Assembly: GCA_949318235.1 (NCBI GenBank)
Contig: CASGGR010000026.1
Span: 1,795,744 to 1,859,743 of the forward strand
Reading direction: 5' to 3'
Length of the DNA: 64,000 nt
Origin: Ecdyonurus torrentis
Taxonomy: Eukaryota; Arthropoda; Insecta; Ephemeroptera; Heptageniidae
A program made the translations under genes and the position numbers. This document shows, piece by piece, positions 1 to 12,863 of this stretch. Each line of letters starts with the position of its first letter. Position 1 is the stretch's first letter. The notes under the pieces were generated by a model. The model had not been told where the DNA came from. It did not search any database and saw only the letters and a list, made by a program, of their open reading frames with translations.

Positions 1-704
1 AGCCTGTAGCTTTATTAGTTTCGGAAATATCATCAAAAATCGTATTCACAGTCTGAAAAGTACAATGAGAAAGCACTGAGATTCTCTATAACGGCGAAAC
101 TTTGCATTGGAGCGATTAAAGTGTTATAACCTTTTCTTTGCAAGTCTGTTAGTCCTACATTTTAGTTCAAACTGCAAGCCTGTAGCTTTATTAGTTTCAA
201 AAATATCATCAAAAATCTTATTCACAGTCTGAAAAGTACGATGAGAAAGCCCTGAGATTCTCTATAACGGCGAAATTTTGCATTGAGCGATTTAGGTGTT
301 ATAACCTTTTCTTTGCAAGTCTGTTAGTCCTACATTTTAGTTCAAACCGCGAGCCTGTAGCTTTATTAGTTTCGGAGATATCATCAAAAATCGTATTCAC
401 AGTCTGAAAAGTACGATGAGAAAGCACTGAGATTCTCTATAACGGCGAAAGTTTGCATTGGAGCGATTCAGGTGTAATAACCTTTTCTTTGCAGGTCTGT
501 TAGTCCTACATTTTAGTTTAAACCGCAAGCCTGTAGCTTTATTAGTTTCGGAAATATCATCAAAAATCGTATTCACAGTCTGAAAACTACGATGAGAAAG
601 CACTGAGATTCTCTATAACGCCGAAAGTTTGCTTTGGAGCGATTAAGGTGTAATAACCTTTTCTTTGCAAGTCTGTAAGTCCTACATTTAAGTTCAAACC
701 GCAA

Positions 705-861
705 GCCTGTAGCTTTATTAGTTTCGTATTCACAGTCTGAAAAGTACGTTGAGAAAGCACTGAGATTCTCTATAACGGCGAAAGTTTGCATTGGAGCGAT
801 TAAGGTATAATAAACTTTTCTTTGCAAGTCTGTTAGTCCTACATTTTAGTTCAAACCGCGA
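705..861. repeat. 157-bp deletion monomer of the satellite
   Basis: Near 722-727 the monomer reads agtttcgtattcac, where neighbours read agtttcggagatatcatc and then aaaaatcgtattcac. Nineteen bases are missing between two TCG triplets, which fits slippage or microhomology deletion. It is the clearest large indel in the left array and shifts the register of everything to its left by 19 bp. Confidence 0.85.
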
Positions 862-1959
862 GCCTGTAGCTTTATTAGTTTCGGAGATATCATCAAAAAT
901 CGTATTCACAGTCTGAAAAATACGATGAGAAAGCACTGAGATTCTCTATAACAGCGAAAGTTTGCATTGGAATGATTAAGGTGTAATAACCTTTTCTTTT
1001 CAAGGCTGTTAGTCCTACATTTTAGTTCAAATTGCAAGCCTGTAGCTTTATTAGTTTCGGAAATATCATCAAAAATCGTATTCACAGTCTGAAAAGTACG
1101 ATGAGAAAGCACTGAGATTCTCTATAACGGCGAAACTTTGCATTGGAGCGATTAAGGTGTTATAACCTTTTCTTTGCAAGTCTGTTAGTCCTACATTTTA
1201 GTTCAAACCGCAAGCCTGTAGCTTTATTAGTTTCAAAAATATCATCAAAAATCTTATTCACAGTCTGAAAAGTACGATGAGAAAGCACTGAGATTCTCTA
1301 TAACGGCAAAATTTTGCATTGAGCGATTTAGGTGTTATAACCTTTTCTTTGCAAGTCTGTTAGTCCTACATTTTAGTTCAAACCGCGAGCCTGTAGCTTT
1401 ATTAGTTTCGGAGATATCATCAAAAATCGTATTCACAGTCTGAAAAGTACGATGAGAAAGCACTGAGATTCTCTATAACGGCGAAAGTTTGCATTGGAGC
1501 GATTCAGGTGTAATAACCTTTTCTTTGCAAGTCTGTTAGTCCTACATTTTAGTTTAAACCGCAAGCCTGTAGCTTTATTTGTTTCGGAAATATCATCAAA
1601 AATCGTATTCACAGTCTGAAAAGTACGATGAAAAAGCACTGAGATTCTCTATAACGGCGAAAGTTTGCATTGGAGGGATTAAGGTGTAATAACCTCTTCT
1701 TTGCAAGTCTGTTAGTCCTACATTTAAGTTCAAACCGCAAGCCTGTAGCTTTATTAGTTTCGGAGATATCATCAAAAATCGTATTCACAGTCTGAAAAGT
1801 ACGATGAGAAAGCACTGAGATTCTCTATAATGGCGAAAGTTTGCATTGGAGCGATTAAGATGTAATAACCTTTTCTTTGCAAGTCTGTTAGTCCTACATT
1901 TTAGTTCAAACCGCAAGATTGTAGATTTATTAGTTTCGGAGATATCATCAAAAATCGTA

Positions 1960-4900
1960 TTTACAGTCTGAAAAGTACGATGAGGAAGCACTGAGATTCT
2001 CTATAACGGCGTAAGTTTGCATTGGAGCGATTAAGGTGTAATAACCTTTTCTTTGAAAGTCTGTTAGTCCTATATTTTAGTTTAAACCGCAAGCCTGTAG
2101 CTTAATTAGTTTCGGAAATATCATCAAAAATCGTATTCACAGTCTGAAAAGTAAGATGAGAAAGCACTGAGATTCTCTATAACGGCGAAAGTTTGCATTG
2201 GAGCGATTAAGGTGTAATAACCTTTTCTTTGCAAGTATGTTAGTCCTACATTTTAGTTCAAAACGCAAGATTGTAGATTTATTAGTTTTGGAGATATCAT
2301 CAAAAATCGTATTCACAGTCTGAAAAGTACGATGAGAAAGCACTGAGATTCTCTATAACGGCGAAACTTTGCATTGGAGCGATTAAGGTGTTATAACCTT
2401 TTCTTTGCAAGTCTGTTAGTCCTACATTTTAGTTCAAACCGCAAGCCTGTAGCTTTATTAGTTTCAAAAATATCATCAAAAATCGTATTAACAGACTGAA
2501 AAGTACGATGAGACAGCACTGATATTCTCTAAAACGGCGAAATTTTGCATTGAGCGATTTAGGTGTAATAACCTTTTCTTTGCAAGTCTGTTAGTCCTAC
2601 ATTTTAGTTCAAACCGCAAGCCTGTAGCTTTATTAGTTTCGGAGATATCATCAAAAATCGTATTCACAGTCTGAAAAGAATGATGAGAAAGCACTGAGAT
2701 TCTCTATAACAGCGAAAGTTTGCATTCGAGCGATTAAGGTGTAATAACCTTTTCTTTGCAAGTCTGTTAGTCCTACATTTTAGTTCAAACCGCAAGCCTG
2801 TAGCTTTATTAGTTTCGGAGATATCATCAAAAATCGTATTCACAGTCTGAAAAGTACGATGAGAAAACACTGATATTCTCTAAAACGGCGAAATTTTGCA
2901 TTGAGCGATTTAGGTGTAATAACCTTTTCTTTGCAAGTCTGTTAGTCCTACATTTTAGTTCAAACCGCAAGCCTGTAGCTTTATTAGTTTCGGAGATATC
3001 ATCAAAAATCGTATTCACAGTCTGAAAAGAATGATGAGAAAGCACTGAGATTCTCTATAACAGCGAAAGTTTGCATTCGAGCGATTAAGGTGTAATAACC
3101 TTTTCTTTGCAAGTCTGTTAGTCCTACATTTTAGTTCAAACCGCAAGCCTGTAGCTTTATTAGTTTCGGAGATATCATCAAAAATCGTATTCACATTCTG
3201 AAAAGTACGATGAGAAAGCACTGAGATTCTCTATAATGGCGAAAGTTTGCATTGAAGCGATTAAGATGTAATAACCTTTTCTTTGCAAGTCTGTTAGTCC
3301 TACATTTTAGTTCAAACCGCAAGATTGTAGATTTATTAGTTTCGGAGATATCATCAAAAATCGTATTTACAGTCTGAAAAGTACGATGAGAAAGCACTGA
3401 GATTCTCTATAACGGCGTAAGTTTGCATTGGAGCGATTAAGGTGTAATAACCTTTTCTTTGAAAGTCTGTTAGTCCTATATTTTAGTTTAAACCGCAAGC
3501 CTGTAGCTTAATTAGTTTCGGAAATATCATCAAAAATCGTATTCACAGTCTGAAAAGTACGATGAGAAAGCACTGAGATTCTCTATAACGGCGAAAGTTT
3601 GCATTAAAGCGATTAAGGTGTAATAACCTTTTCTTTGCAAGTATGTTAGTCCTACATTTTAGTTCAAACCGCAAGATTGTAGATTTATTAGTTTTGGAGA
3701 TATCATCAAAAATCGTATTCACAGTCTGAAAAGTACGATGAGAAAGCACTGAGATTCTCTATAACGGCGAAACTTTGCATTGGAGCGATTAAGGTGTTAT
3801 AACCTTTTCTTTGCAAGTCTGTTAGTCCTACATTTTAGTTCAAACCGCAAGCCTGTAGCTTTATTTGTTTCAAAAATATCATCAAAAATCGTATTCACAG
3901 TCTGAAAAGTACGATGAGACAGCACTGATATTCTCTAAACAGCGAAATTTTGCATTGAGCGATTTAGGTGTAATAACCTTTTCTTTGCAAGTCTGTTAGT
4001 CCTACATTTTAGTTCAAACCGCAAGCCTGTAGCTTTTTTAGTTTCGGAGATATCATCAAAAATCGTATTCACAGTCTGAAAAGAACGATGAGAAAGCACT
4101 GAGATTCTCTATAACAGCGAAAGTTTGCATTCGAGCGATTAAGGTGTAATAACCTTTTCTTTGCAAGTCTGTTAGTCCTACATTTTAGTTCAAACCGCAA
4201 GCCTGTAGCTTTATTAGTTTCGGAGATATCATCAAAAATCGTATTCACAGTCTGAAAAGTACGATGAGAAAACACTGAGATTCTCTATAACGGCGAAAGT
4301 TTGCATTGGAGCGATTAAGGTGTAAAAACCTTTTCTTTGCAAGTCTGTTAGTCCTACATTTTAGTTCAAACCGCAAGCCTGTAGCTTTATTAGTTTCGGA
4401 AATATCATCAAAAATCGTATTCACAGTCTGAAAAGTACGATGAGAAAGCACTAAGATTCTCTATAACGGCGAAAGTTTGCATTGGAACGATTAAGGTGTA
4501 TCTACCTTTTCTTTGCAAGTCTGTTAGTCCTACATTGAAGTTCAAACTGCAAGCCTGTAGCTTTATTAGTTTCGGAGATATCATCAAAAATCGTATTCAC
4601 AGTCTGAAAAGTACGATGAGAGAGCACTGAGATTCTCTATAACGGCGAAAGTTTGCATTGGAGCGATTAAGGTGTAATTACCTTTTCTTTGCAAGTCTGT
4701 AAGTCCTACATTTAAGTTCAAACCGCAAGCCTGTAGCTTTATTAGTTTCGGAGATATCACCAAAAATCGTATTCACAGTCTGAAAACTACGATGAGAAAG
4801 CACTAAGATTCTCTATAACGGCAAAAGTTTGCATTGGATCGATTACGGTGTAATAACCTTTTCTTTGCAAGTCTGTTAGTCCGACATTTTAGTTCAAACT

Positions 4901-5860
4901 GCAAGCCTGTAGCTTTATTAGTTTCGGAAATATCATCAAAAATCGTATTCACAGTCTGAAAAGAACGATGAGAAAGCACTGAGATTCTCTATAACAGCGA
5001 AAGTTTGCATTTGAGCGATTAAGGTGTAATAACCTTTTCTTTGCAAGTATGTTAGTCCTACATTTTAGTTCAAACTGCAAGCCTGTAGCTTTATTAGTTT
5101 CGGAGATATCATCAAAAATCGTATTTACAGTCTGAAAAGTACGATGAGGAAGCACTGAGATTCTCTATAACGGCGTAAGTTTGCATTGGAGCGATTAAGG
5201 TGTAATAACCTTTTCTTTGCAAGTATGTTAGTCCTACATTTTAGTTCAAAACGCAAGATTGTAGATTTATTAGTTTTGGAGATATCATCAAAAATCGTAT
5301 TCACAGTCTGAAAAGTACGATGAGAAAGCACTGAGATTCTCTATAACGGCGAAACTTTGCATTGGAGCGATTAAGGTGTTATAACCTTTTCTTTGCAAGT
5401 CTGTTAGTCCTACATTTTAGTTCAAACCGCAAGCCTGTAGCTTTATTAGTTTCAAAAATATCATCAAAAATCGTATTCACAGTCTGAAAAGTACGATGAG
5501 ACAGCACTGATATTCTCTAAAACGGCGAAATTTTGCATTGAGCGATTTAGGTGTAATAACCTTTTCTTTGCAAGTCTGTTAGTCCTACATTTTAGTTCAA
5601 ACCGCAAGCCTGTAGCTTTATTAGTTTCGGAGATATCATCAAAAATCGTATTCACAGTCTGAAAAGAATGATGAGAAAGCACTGAGATTCTCTATAACAG
5701 CGAAAGTTTGCATTCGAGCGATTAAGGTGTAATAACCTTTTCTTTGCAAGTCTGTTAGTCCTACATTTTAGTTCAAACCGCAAGCCTGTAGCTTTATTAG
5801 TTTCGGAGATATCATCAAAAATCGTATTCACAGTCTGAAAAGTACGATGAGAAAACACTG
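1960..5860. repeat. Satellite segmental duplication, 17-monomer offset (2988 bp)
   Basis: The monomers around 2137-2870 share an unusual variant series with those around 5125-5858: a gattgtagattt monomer, then one with gagacagcactgatattctc, then one reading gaaaagaatgatgag. The offset is 2988 bp, 17 monomers less 4 bp. The intervening monomers are of other types. I matched variant order by eye, so the exact borders are uncertain. Confidence 0.7.
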
Positions 5861-8800
5861 AGATTCTCTATAACGGCGAAACTTTGCATTGGAGCGATTA
5901 AGGTGTTATAACCTTTTCTTTGCAAGTCTGTTAGTCCTACTTTTTAGTTCAAACCGCAAGCCTGTAGCTTTATTAGTTTCGGAAATATCATCAAAAATCG
6001 TATTCAATGTCTGAAAAGTACGATGAGAAAGCACTGAGATTCTCTATAACGGCGAAAGTTTGCATTGGAACGATTAAGGTGTAATTACCTTTTCTTTGCA
6101 AGTCTGTTAGTCCTACATTGAAGTTCAAACCGCAAGCCTGTAGCTTTATTAGTTTCGGAGATATCATCAAAAATCGTATTCACAGTCTGAAAAGTACGAT
6201 GAGAGAGCACTGAGATTCTCTATAACGGCGAAAGTTTGCATTGGAGCGATTAAGGTGTAATTACCTTTTCTTTGCAAGTCTGTTAGTCCTACATTTAAGT
6301 TCAAACCGCAAGCCTGTAGCTTTATTAGTTTCGGAGATATCATCAAAAATCGTATTCACAGTCTGAAAAGTACGATGAGAAAGCACTGAGATTCTCTATA
6401 ATGGCGAAAGTTTGCATTGAAGCGATTAAGATGTAATAACCTTTTCTTTGCAAGTCTGTTAGTCCTACATTTTAGTTCAAACCGCAAGATTGTAGATTTA
6501 TTAGTTTCGGAGATATCATCAAAAATCGTATTTACAGTCTGAAAAGTACGATGAGAAAGCACTGAGATTCTCTATAACGGCGTAAGTTTGCATTGGAGCG
6601 ATTAAGGTGTAATAACCTTTTTTTTGAAAGTCTGTTAGTCCTATATTTTAGTTTAAACCGCAAGCCTGTAGCTTAATTAGTTTCGGAAATATCATCAAAA
6701 GTCGTATTCACAGTCTGAAAAGTACGATGAGAAAGCACTGAGATTCTCTATAACGGCAAAAGTTTGCATTAAAGCGATTAAGGTGTAATAACCTTTTCTT
6801 TGCAAGTATGTTAGTCCTACATTTTAGTTCAAACCGCAAGATTGTAGATTTATTAGTTTTGGAGATATCATCAAAAATCGTATTCACAGTCTGAAAAGTA
6901 CGATGAGAAAGCACTGAGATTCTCTATAACGGCGAAACTTTGCATTGGAGCGATTAAGGTGTTATAACCTTTTCTTTGCAAGTCTGTTAGTCCTACATTT
7001 TAGTTCAAACCGCAAGCCTGTAGCTTTATTAGTTTCAAAAATATCATCAAAAATCGTATTCACAGTCTGAAAAGTACGATGAGACAGCACTGATATTCTC
7101 TAAACAGCGAAATTTTGCATTGAGCGATTTAGGTGTAATAACCTTTTCTTTGCAAGTCTGTTAGTCCTACATTTTAGTTCAAACCGCAAGCCTGTAGCTT
7201 TATTAGTTTCGGAGATATTATCAAAAATCGTATTCACAGTCTGAAAAGAACGATGAGAAAGCACTGAGATTCTCTATAACAGCGAAAGTTTGCATTCGAG
7301 CGATTAAGGTGTAATAACCTTTTCTTTGCAAGTCTGTTAGTCCTACATTTTAGTTCAAACCGCAAGCCTGTAGCTTTATTAGTTTCGGAGATATCATCAA
7401 AAATCGTATTCACAGTCTGAAAAGTACGATGAGAAAACACTGAGATTCTCTATAACGGCGAAAGTTTGCATTGGAGCGATTAAGGTGTAATAACCTTTTC
7501 TTTGCAAGTCTGTTAGTCCTACATTTTAGTTCAAACCGCAAGCCTGTAGCTTTATTAGTTTCGGAAATATCATCAAAAATCGTATTCACAGTCTGAAAAG
7601 TACGATGAGAAAGCACTAAGATTCTCTATAACGGCGAAAGTTTGCATTGGAACGATTAAGGTGTATCTACCTTTTCTTTGCAAGTCTGTTAGTCCTACAT
7701 TGAAGTTCAAAATGCAAGCCTGTAGCTTTATTAGTTTCGGAGATATCATCAAAAATCGTATTCACAGTCTGAAAAGTACGATGAGAGAGCACTGAGATTC
7801 TCTATAACGGCGAAAGTTTGCATTGGAGCGATTAAGGTGTAATTACCTTTTCTTTGCAAGTCTGTTAGTCCTACATTTAAGTTCAAACCGCAAGCCTGTA
7901 GCTTTATTAGTTTCGGAGATATCACCAAAAATCGTATTCACAGTCTGAAAACTACGATGAGAAAGCACTAAGATTCTCTATAACGGCAAAAGTTTGCATT
8001 GGATCGATTAAGGTGTAATAACCTTTTCTTTGCAAGTCTGTTAGTCCGACATTTTAGTTCAAACTGCAAGCCTGTAGCTTTATTAGTTTCGGAAATATCA
8101 TCAAAAATCGTATTCACAGTCTGAAAAGTACGATGAGAAAGCACTGAGATTCTCTATAACGGCGAAAGTTTGCATTGGAGGGATTAAGGTGTAATAACCT
8201 TTTCTTTGCAAGTCTGTTAGTCCTACATTAAAGTTCAAACCGCAAGCCTGTAGCTTTATTAGTTTTGGAGATATCATCAAAAATCGTATTCACACTCTTA
8301 AAAGTACGATGAGAAAGCACTGAGATTCTCTATAACGGCGAAAGTTTGCATTGGAGCGATTAAGGTGTAATAACCTTTTCTTTGCAAGTGTGTTAGTCCT
8401 AAATTTTAGTTTAAACTGCAAGCCTGTAGCTTTATTAGTTTCGGAAATATCATCAAAAATCGTATTCACAGTCTGAAAAGTACGATGAGAAAGCACTGAG
8501 ATTCTCTATAACAGCGAAAGTTTGCATTGGAGCGATTAAGGTGTAATAACCTTTTCTTTTCAAGGCTGTTAGTCCTACATTTTAGTTCAAATGGCAAGCC
8601 TGTAGCTTTATTAATTTCGGAAATATCATCAAAAATCGTATTCACAGTCTGAAAAGTACGATGAGAAAGCACTGAGATTCTCTATAACAGCGAAAGTTTG
8701 CATTGGAGCGATTAAGGTGTAATAAACCTTTCTTTGCAAGTCTGTTAGTCCTACATTTTAGTTCAAATCGCAAGCCTGTAGCTTTATTAGTTTCGGAGAT

Positions 8801-11265
8801 ATCATCAAAAATCGTATTCACAGTCTGAAAAGTACGATGAGAAAGCACTGAGATTCTCTATAATGGCAAAAGTTTACATTGGAGCAATTAAGGTGTAATA
8901 ACCTTTTCTTTGCAAGTCTGTTAGTCCAACATTTAAGTTCAAACCGCAAGGCTGTAGCTTTATTAGATTCCGAGATATCATCAAAAATCGTATTTACAGT
9001 CTGAAAAGTACGATGAGAAAGCACTAAGATTCTCTATAACGGCGAAAGTTTGCATTGGAGCGATTAAGGTGTAATAACCTTTTCTTTGCAAGTTTGTTAG
9101 TCCTAAATTTTAGTTTAAAGCGCAAGCCTGTAGCTTTATAAGTTTCGGAGATATCATCAAAAATCGTATTCACAGTCTGAAAAGTACAATGAGAAAGCAC
9201 TGAGATTCTCTATAACGGCGAAAGTTTGCATTGGAGCGATTAAGGTGTAATAACCTTTTCTTTGCAAGTCTGTTAGTCCTACATTTTAGTTCAAACCGCA
9301 AGATTGTAGATTTATTAGTTTCGGAGATATCATCAAAAATCGTATTCACAGTCTGAAAAGTACGATGAGAGAGCACTGAGATTCTCTATAACGGCGAAAG
9401 TTTGCATTGGAGCGATTAAGGTGTAATTACCTTTTCTTTGCAAGTCTGTTACTCCTACATTTAAGTTCAAACCGCAAGCCTGTAGATTTATTAGTTTCGG
9501 AGATATCATCAAAAATCGTATTCACAGTCTGAAAAGTACGATGAGAAAGCACTGAGATTCTCTATAATGGCGAAAGTTTGCATTGAAGCGATTAAGATGT
9601 AATAACCTTTTCTTTGCAAGTCTGTTAGTCCTACATTTTAGTTCAAACCGCAAGATTGTAGATTTATTAGTTTCGGAGATATCATCAAAAATCGTATTTA
9701 CAGTCTGAAAAGTACGATGAGAAAGCACTGAGATTCTCTATAACGGCGTAAGTTTGCATTGGAGCGATTAAGGTGTAATAACCTTTTCTTTGAAAGTCTG
9801 TTAGTCCTATATTTTAGTTTAAACCGCAAGCCTGTAGCTTAATTAGTTTCGGAAATATCATCAAAAATCGTATTCACAGTCTGAAAAGTACGATGAGAAA
9901 GCACTGAGATTCTTTATAACGGCGAAAGTTTGCATTAAAGCGATTAAGGTGTAATAACCTTTTCTTTGCAAGTATGTTAGTCCTACATTTTAGTTCAAAC
10001 CGCAAGATTGTAGATTTATTAGTTTTGGAGATATCATCAAAAATCGTATTCACAGTCTGAAAAGTACGATGAGAAAGCACTGAGATTCTCTATAACGGCG
10101 AAACTTTGCATTGGAGCGATTAAGGTGTTATAACCTTTTCTTTGCAAGTCTGTTAGTCCTACATTTTAGTTCAAACCGCAATCCTGTAGCTTTATTAGTT
10201 TCAAAAATATCATCAAAAATCGTATTCACAGTCTGAAAAGTACGATGAGACAGCACTGATATTCTCTAAACAGCGAAATTTTGCATTGAGCGATTTAGGT
10301 GTAATAACCTTTTCTTTGCAAGTCTGTTAGTCCTACATTTTAGTTCAAACCGCAAGCCTGTAGCTTTATTAGTTTCGGAGATATCATCAAAAATCGTATT
10401 CACAGTCTGAAAAGAACGATGAGAAAGCACTGAGATTCTCTATAACAGCGAAAGTTTGCATTCGAGCGATTAAGGTGTAATAACCTTTTCTTTGCAAGTC
10501 TGTTAGTCCTACATTTTAGTTCAAACCGCAAGCCTGTAGCTTTATTAGTTTCGGAGATATCATCAAAAATCGTATTCACAGTCTGAAAAGTACGATGAGA
10601 AAACACTGAGATTCTCTATAACGGCGAAAGTTTGCATTGGAGCGATTAAGGTGTAATAACCTTTTCTTTGCAAGTCTGTTAGTCCTACATTTTAGTTCAA
10701 ACCGCAAGCCTGTAGCTTTATTAGTTTCGGAAATATCATCAAAAATCGTATTCACAGTCTGAAAAGTACGATGAGAAAGCACTAAGATTCTCTATAACGG
10801 CAAAAGTTTGCATTGGAACGATTAAGGTGTATCTACCTTTTCTTTGCAAGTCTGTTAGTCCTACATTGAAGTTCAAACTGCAAGCCTGTAGCTTTATTAG
10901 TTTCGGAGATATCATCAAAAATCGTATTCACAGTCTGAAAAGTACGATGAGAGAGCACTGAGATTCTCTATAACGGCGAAAGTTTGCATTGGAGCGATTA
11001 AGGTGTAATTACCTTTTCTTTGCAAGTCTGTTAGTCCTACATTTAAGTTCAAACCGCAAGCCTGTAGCTTTATTAGTTTCGGAGATATCACCAAAAATCG
11101 TATTCACAGTCTGAAAACTACGATGAGAAAGCACTAAGATTCTCTATAACGGCGAAAGTTTGCATTGGATCGATTAAGGTGTAATAACCTTTTCTTTGCA
11201 AGTCTGTTAGTCCGACATTTTAGTTCAAACTGCAAGCCTGTAGCTTTATTAGTTTCGGAAATATC
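3191..11265. repeat. Satellite blocks repeating every 18 monomers (3165-3166 bp)
   Basis: Three copies of the same ordered variant series start near 3191, 6356 and 9522, each covering about 10 monomers. A private marker, gtgtatctacc replacing gtgtaataacc, occurs at 4496, 7661 and 10827. A second, gatatcaccaaaaatc, follows about 255 bp later in each copy. The first two copies diverge from each other after about 4930 and 8100, so the homologous part is about 1.75 kb and is not a perfect 18-mer. A fourth related block lies near 15.6-17.2 kb. Period 3165 instead of 3168 reflects short monomers within the block. Confidence 0.85.
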
Positions 11266-12760
11266 ATCAAAAATCGTATTCACAGTCTGAAAAGAACGAT
11301 GAGAAAGCACTGAGATTCTCTATAACAGCGAAAGTTTGCATTGGAGCGATTAAGGTGTAATAACCTTTTCTTTGCAAGTCTGTTAGTCCTACATTTTAGT
11401 TCAAACCGCGAACCTGTAGCTTTATTAGTTTCGGAAATATCATCAAAAATTGTATTCACAGTCTGAAAAGTACGATGAGAAAGCACTGAGATTCTCTATA
11501 ACGGCGAAAGTTTGCATTGGAGGGATTAAGGTGTAATAACCTTTTCTTTGCAAGTCTGTTAGTCCTACATTAAAGTTCAAACCGCAAGCCTGTAGCTTTA
11601 TTAGTTTTGGAGATATCATCAAAAATCGTATTCACACTTCTAAAAGTACGATGAGAAAGCACTGAGATTCTCTATAACGGCGAAAGTTTGCATTGGAGCG
11701 ATTAAGGTGTAATAACCTTTTCTTTGCAAGTTTGTTAGTCCTAAATTTTAGTTCAAACCGCAAGCCTGTAGCTTTATTAGTTTCGGAAATATCATCAAAA
11801 ATCGTATTCACAGTCTGAAAAGTACGATGAGAAAGCACTAAGATTCTCTATAACGGCGAAAGTTTGCATTGGAACGATTAAGGTGTATCTACCTTTTCTT
11901 TGCAAGTCTGTTAGTCCTACATTGAAGTTCAAACTGCAAGCCTGTAGCTTTATTAGTTTCGGAGATATCATCAAAAATCGTATTCACAGTCTGAAAAGTA
12001 CGATGAGAGAGCACTGAGATTCTCTATAACGGCGAAAGTTTGCATTGGAGCGATTAAGGTGTAATTACCTTTTCTTTGCAAGTCTGTTAGTCCTACATTT
12101 AAGTTCAAACCGCAAGCCTGTAGCTTTATTAGTTTCGGAGATATCACCAAAAATCGTATTCACAGTCTGAAAACTACGATGAGAAAGCACTAAGATTCTC
12201 TATAACGGCGAAAGTTTGCATTGGATCGATTAAGGTGTAATAACCTTTTCTTTGCAAGTCTGTTAGTCCGACATTTTAGTTCAAACTGCAAGCCTGTAGC
12301 TTTATTAGTTTCGGAAATATCATCAAAAATCGTATTCACAGTCTGAAAAGAACGATGAGAAAGCACTGAGATTCTCTATAACAGCGAAAGTTTGCATTGG
12401 AGCGATTAAGGTGTAATAACCTTTTCTTTGCAAGTCTGTTAGTCCTACATTTTAGTTCAAACCGCGAACCTGTAGCTTTATTAGTTTCGGAAATATCATC
12501 AAAAATTGTATTCACAGTCTGAAAAGTACGATGAGAAAGCACTGAGATTCTCTATAACGGCGAAAGTTTGCATTGGAGGGATTAAGGTGTAATAACCTTT
12601 TCTTTGCAAGTCTGTTAGTCCTACATTAAAGTTCAAACCGCAAGCCTGTAGCTTTATTAGTTTTGGAGATATCATCAAAAATCGTATTCACACTTCTAAA
12701 AGTACGATGAGAAAGCACTGAGATTCTCTATAACGGCGAAAGTTTGCATTGGAGCGATTA
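10780..12760. repeat. Local 6-monomer satellite duplication (1056 bp)
   Basis: The marker gtgtatctacc at 10827 recurs at 11883, exactly 1056 bp (6 x 176) away. The following variants repeat in the same order: gatatcaccaaaa, then gtccgacatttt, then gaaaagaacg with accgcgaacctg. This is the shortest block duplication I could define in the left arm. The later one of the pair matches the block at 16.8-17.7 kb at an offset of 4926 bp. Confidence 0.8.
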
Positions 12761-12863
12761 AGGTGTAATAACCTTTTCTTTGCAAGTGTGTTAGTCCTAA
12801 ATTTTAGTTTAAACTGCAAGCCTGTAGCTTTATTAGTTTCGGAAATATCATCAAAAATCGTAT

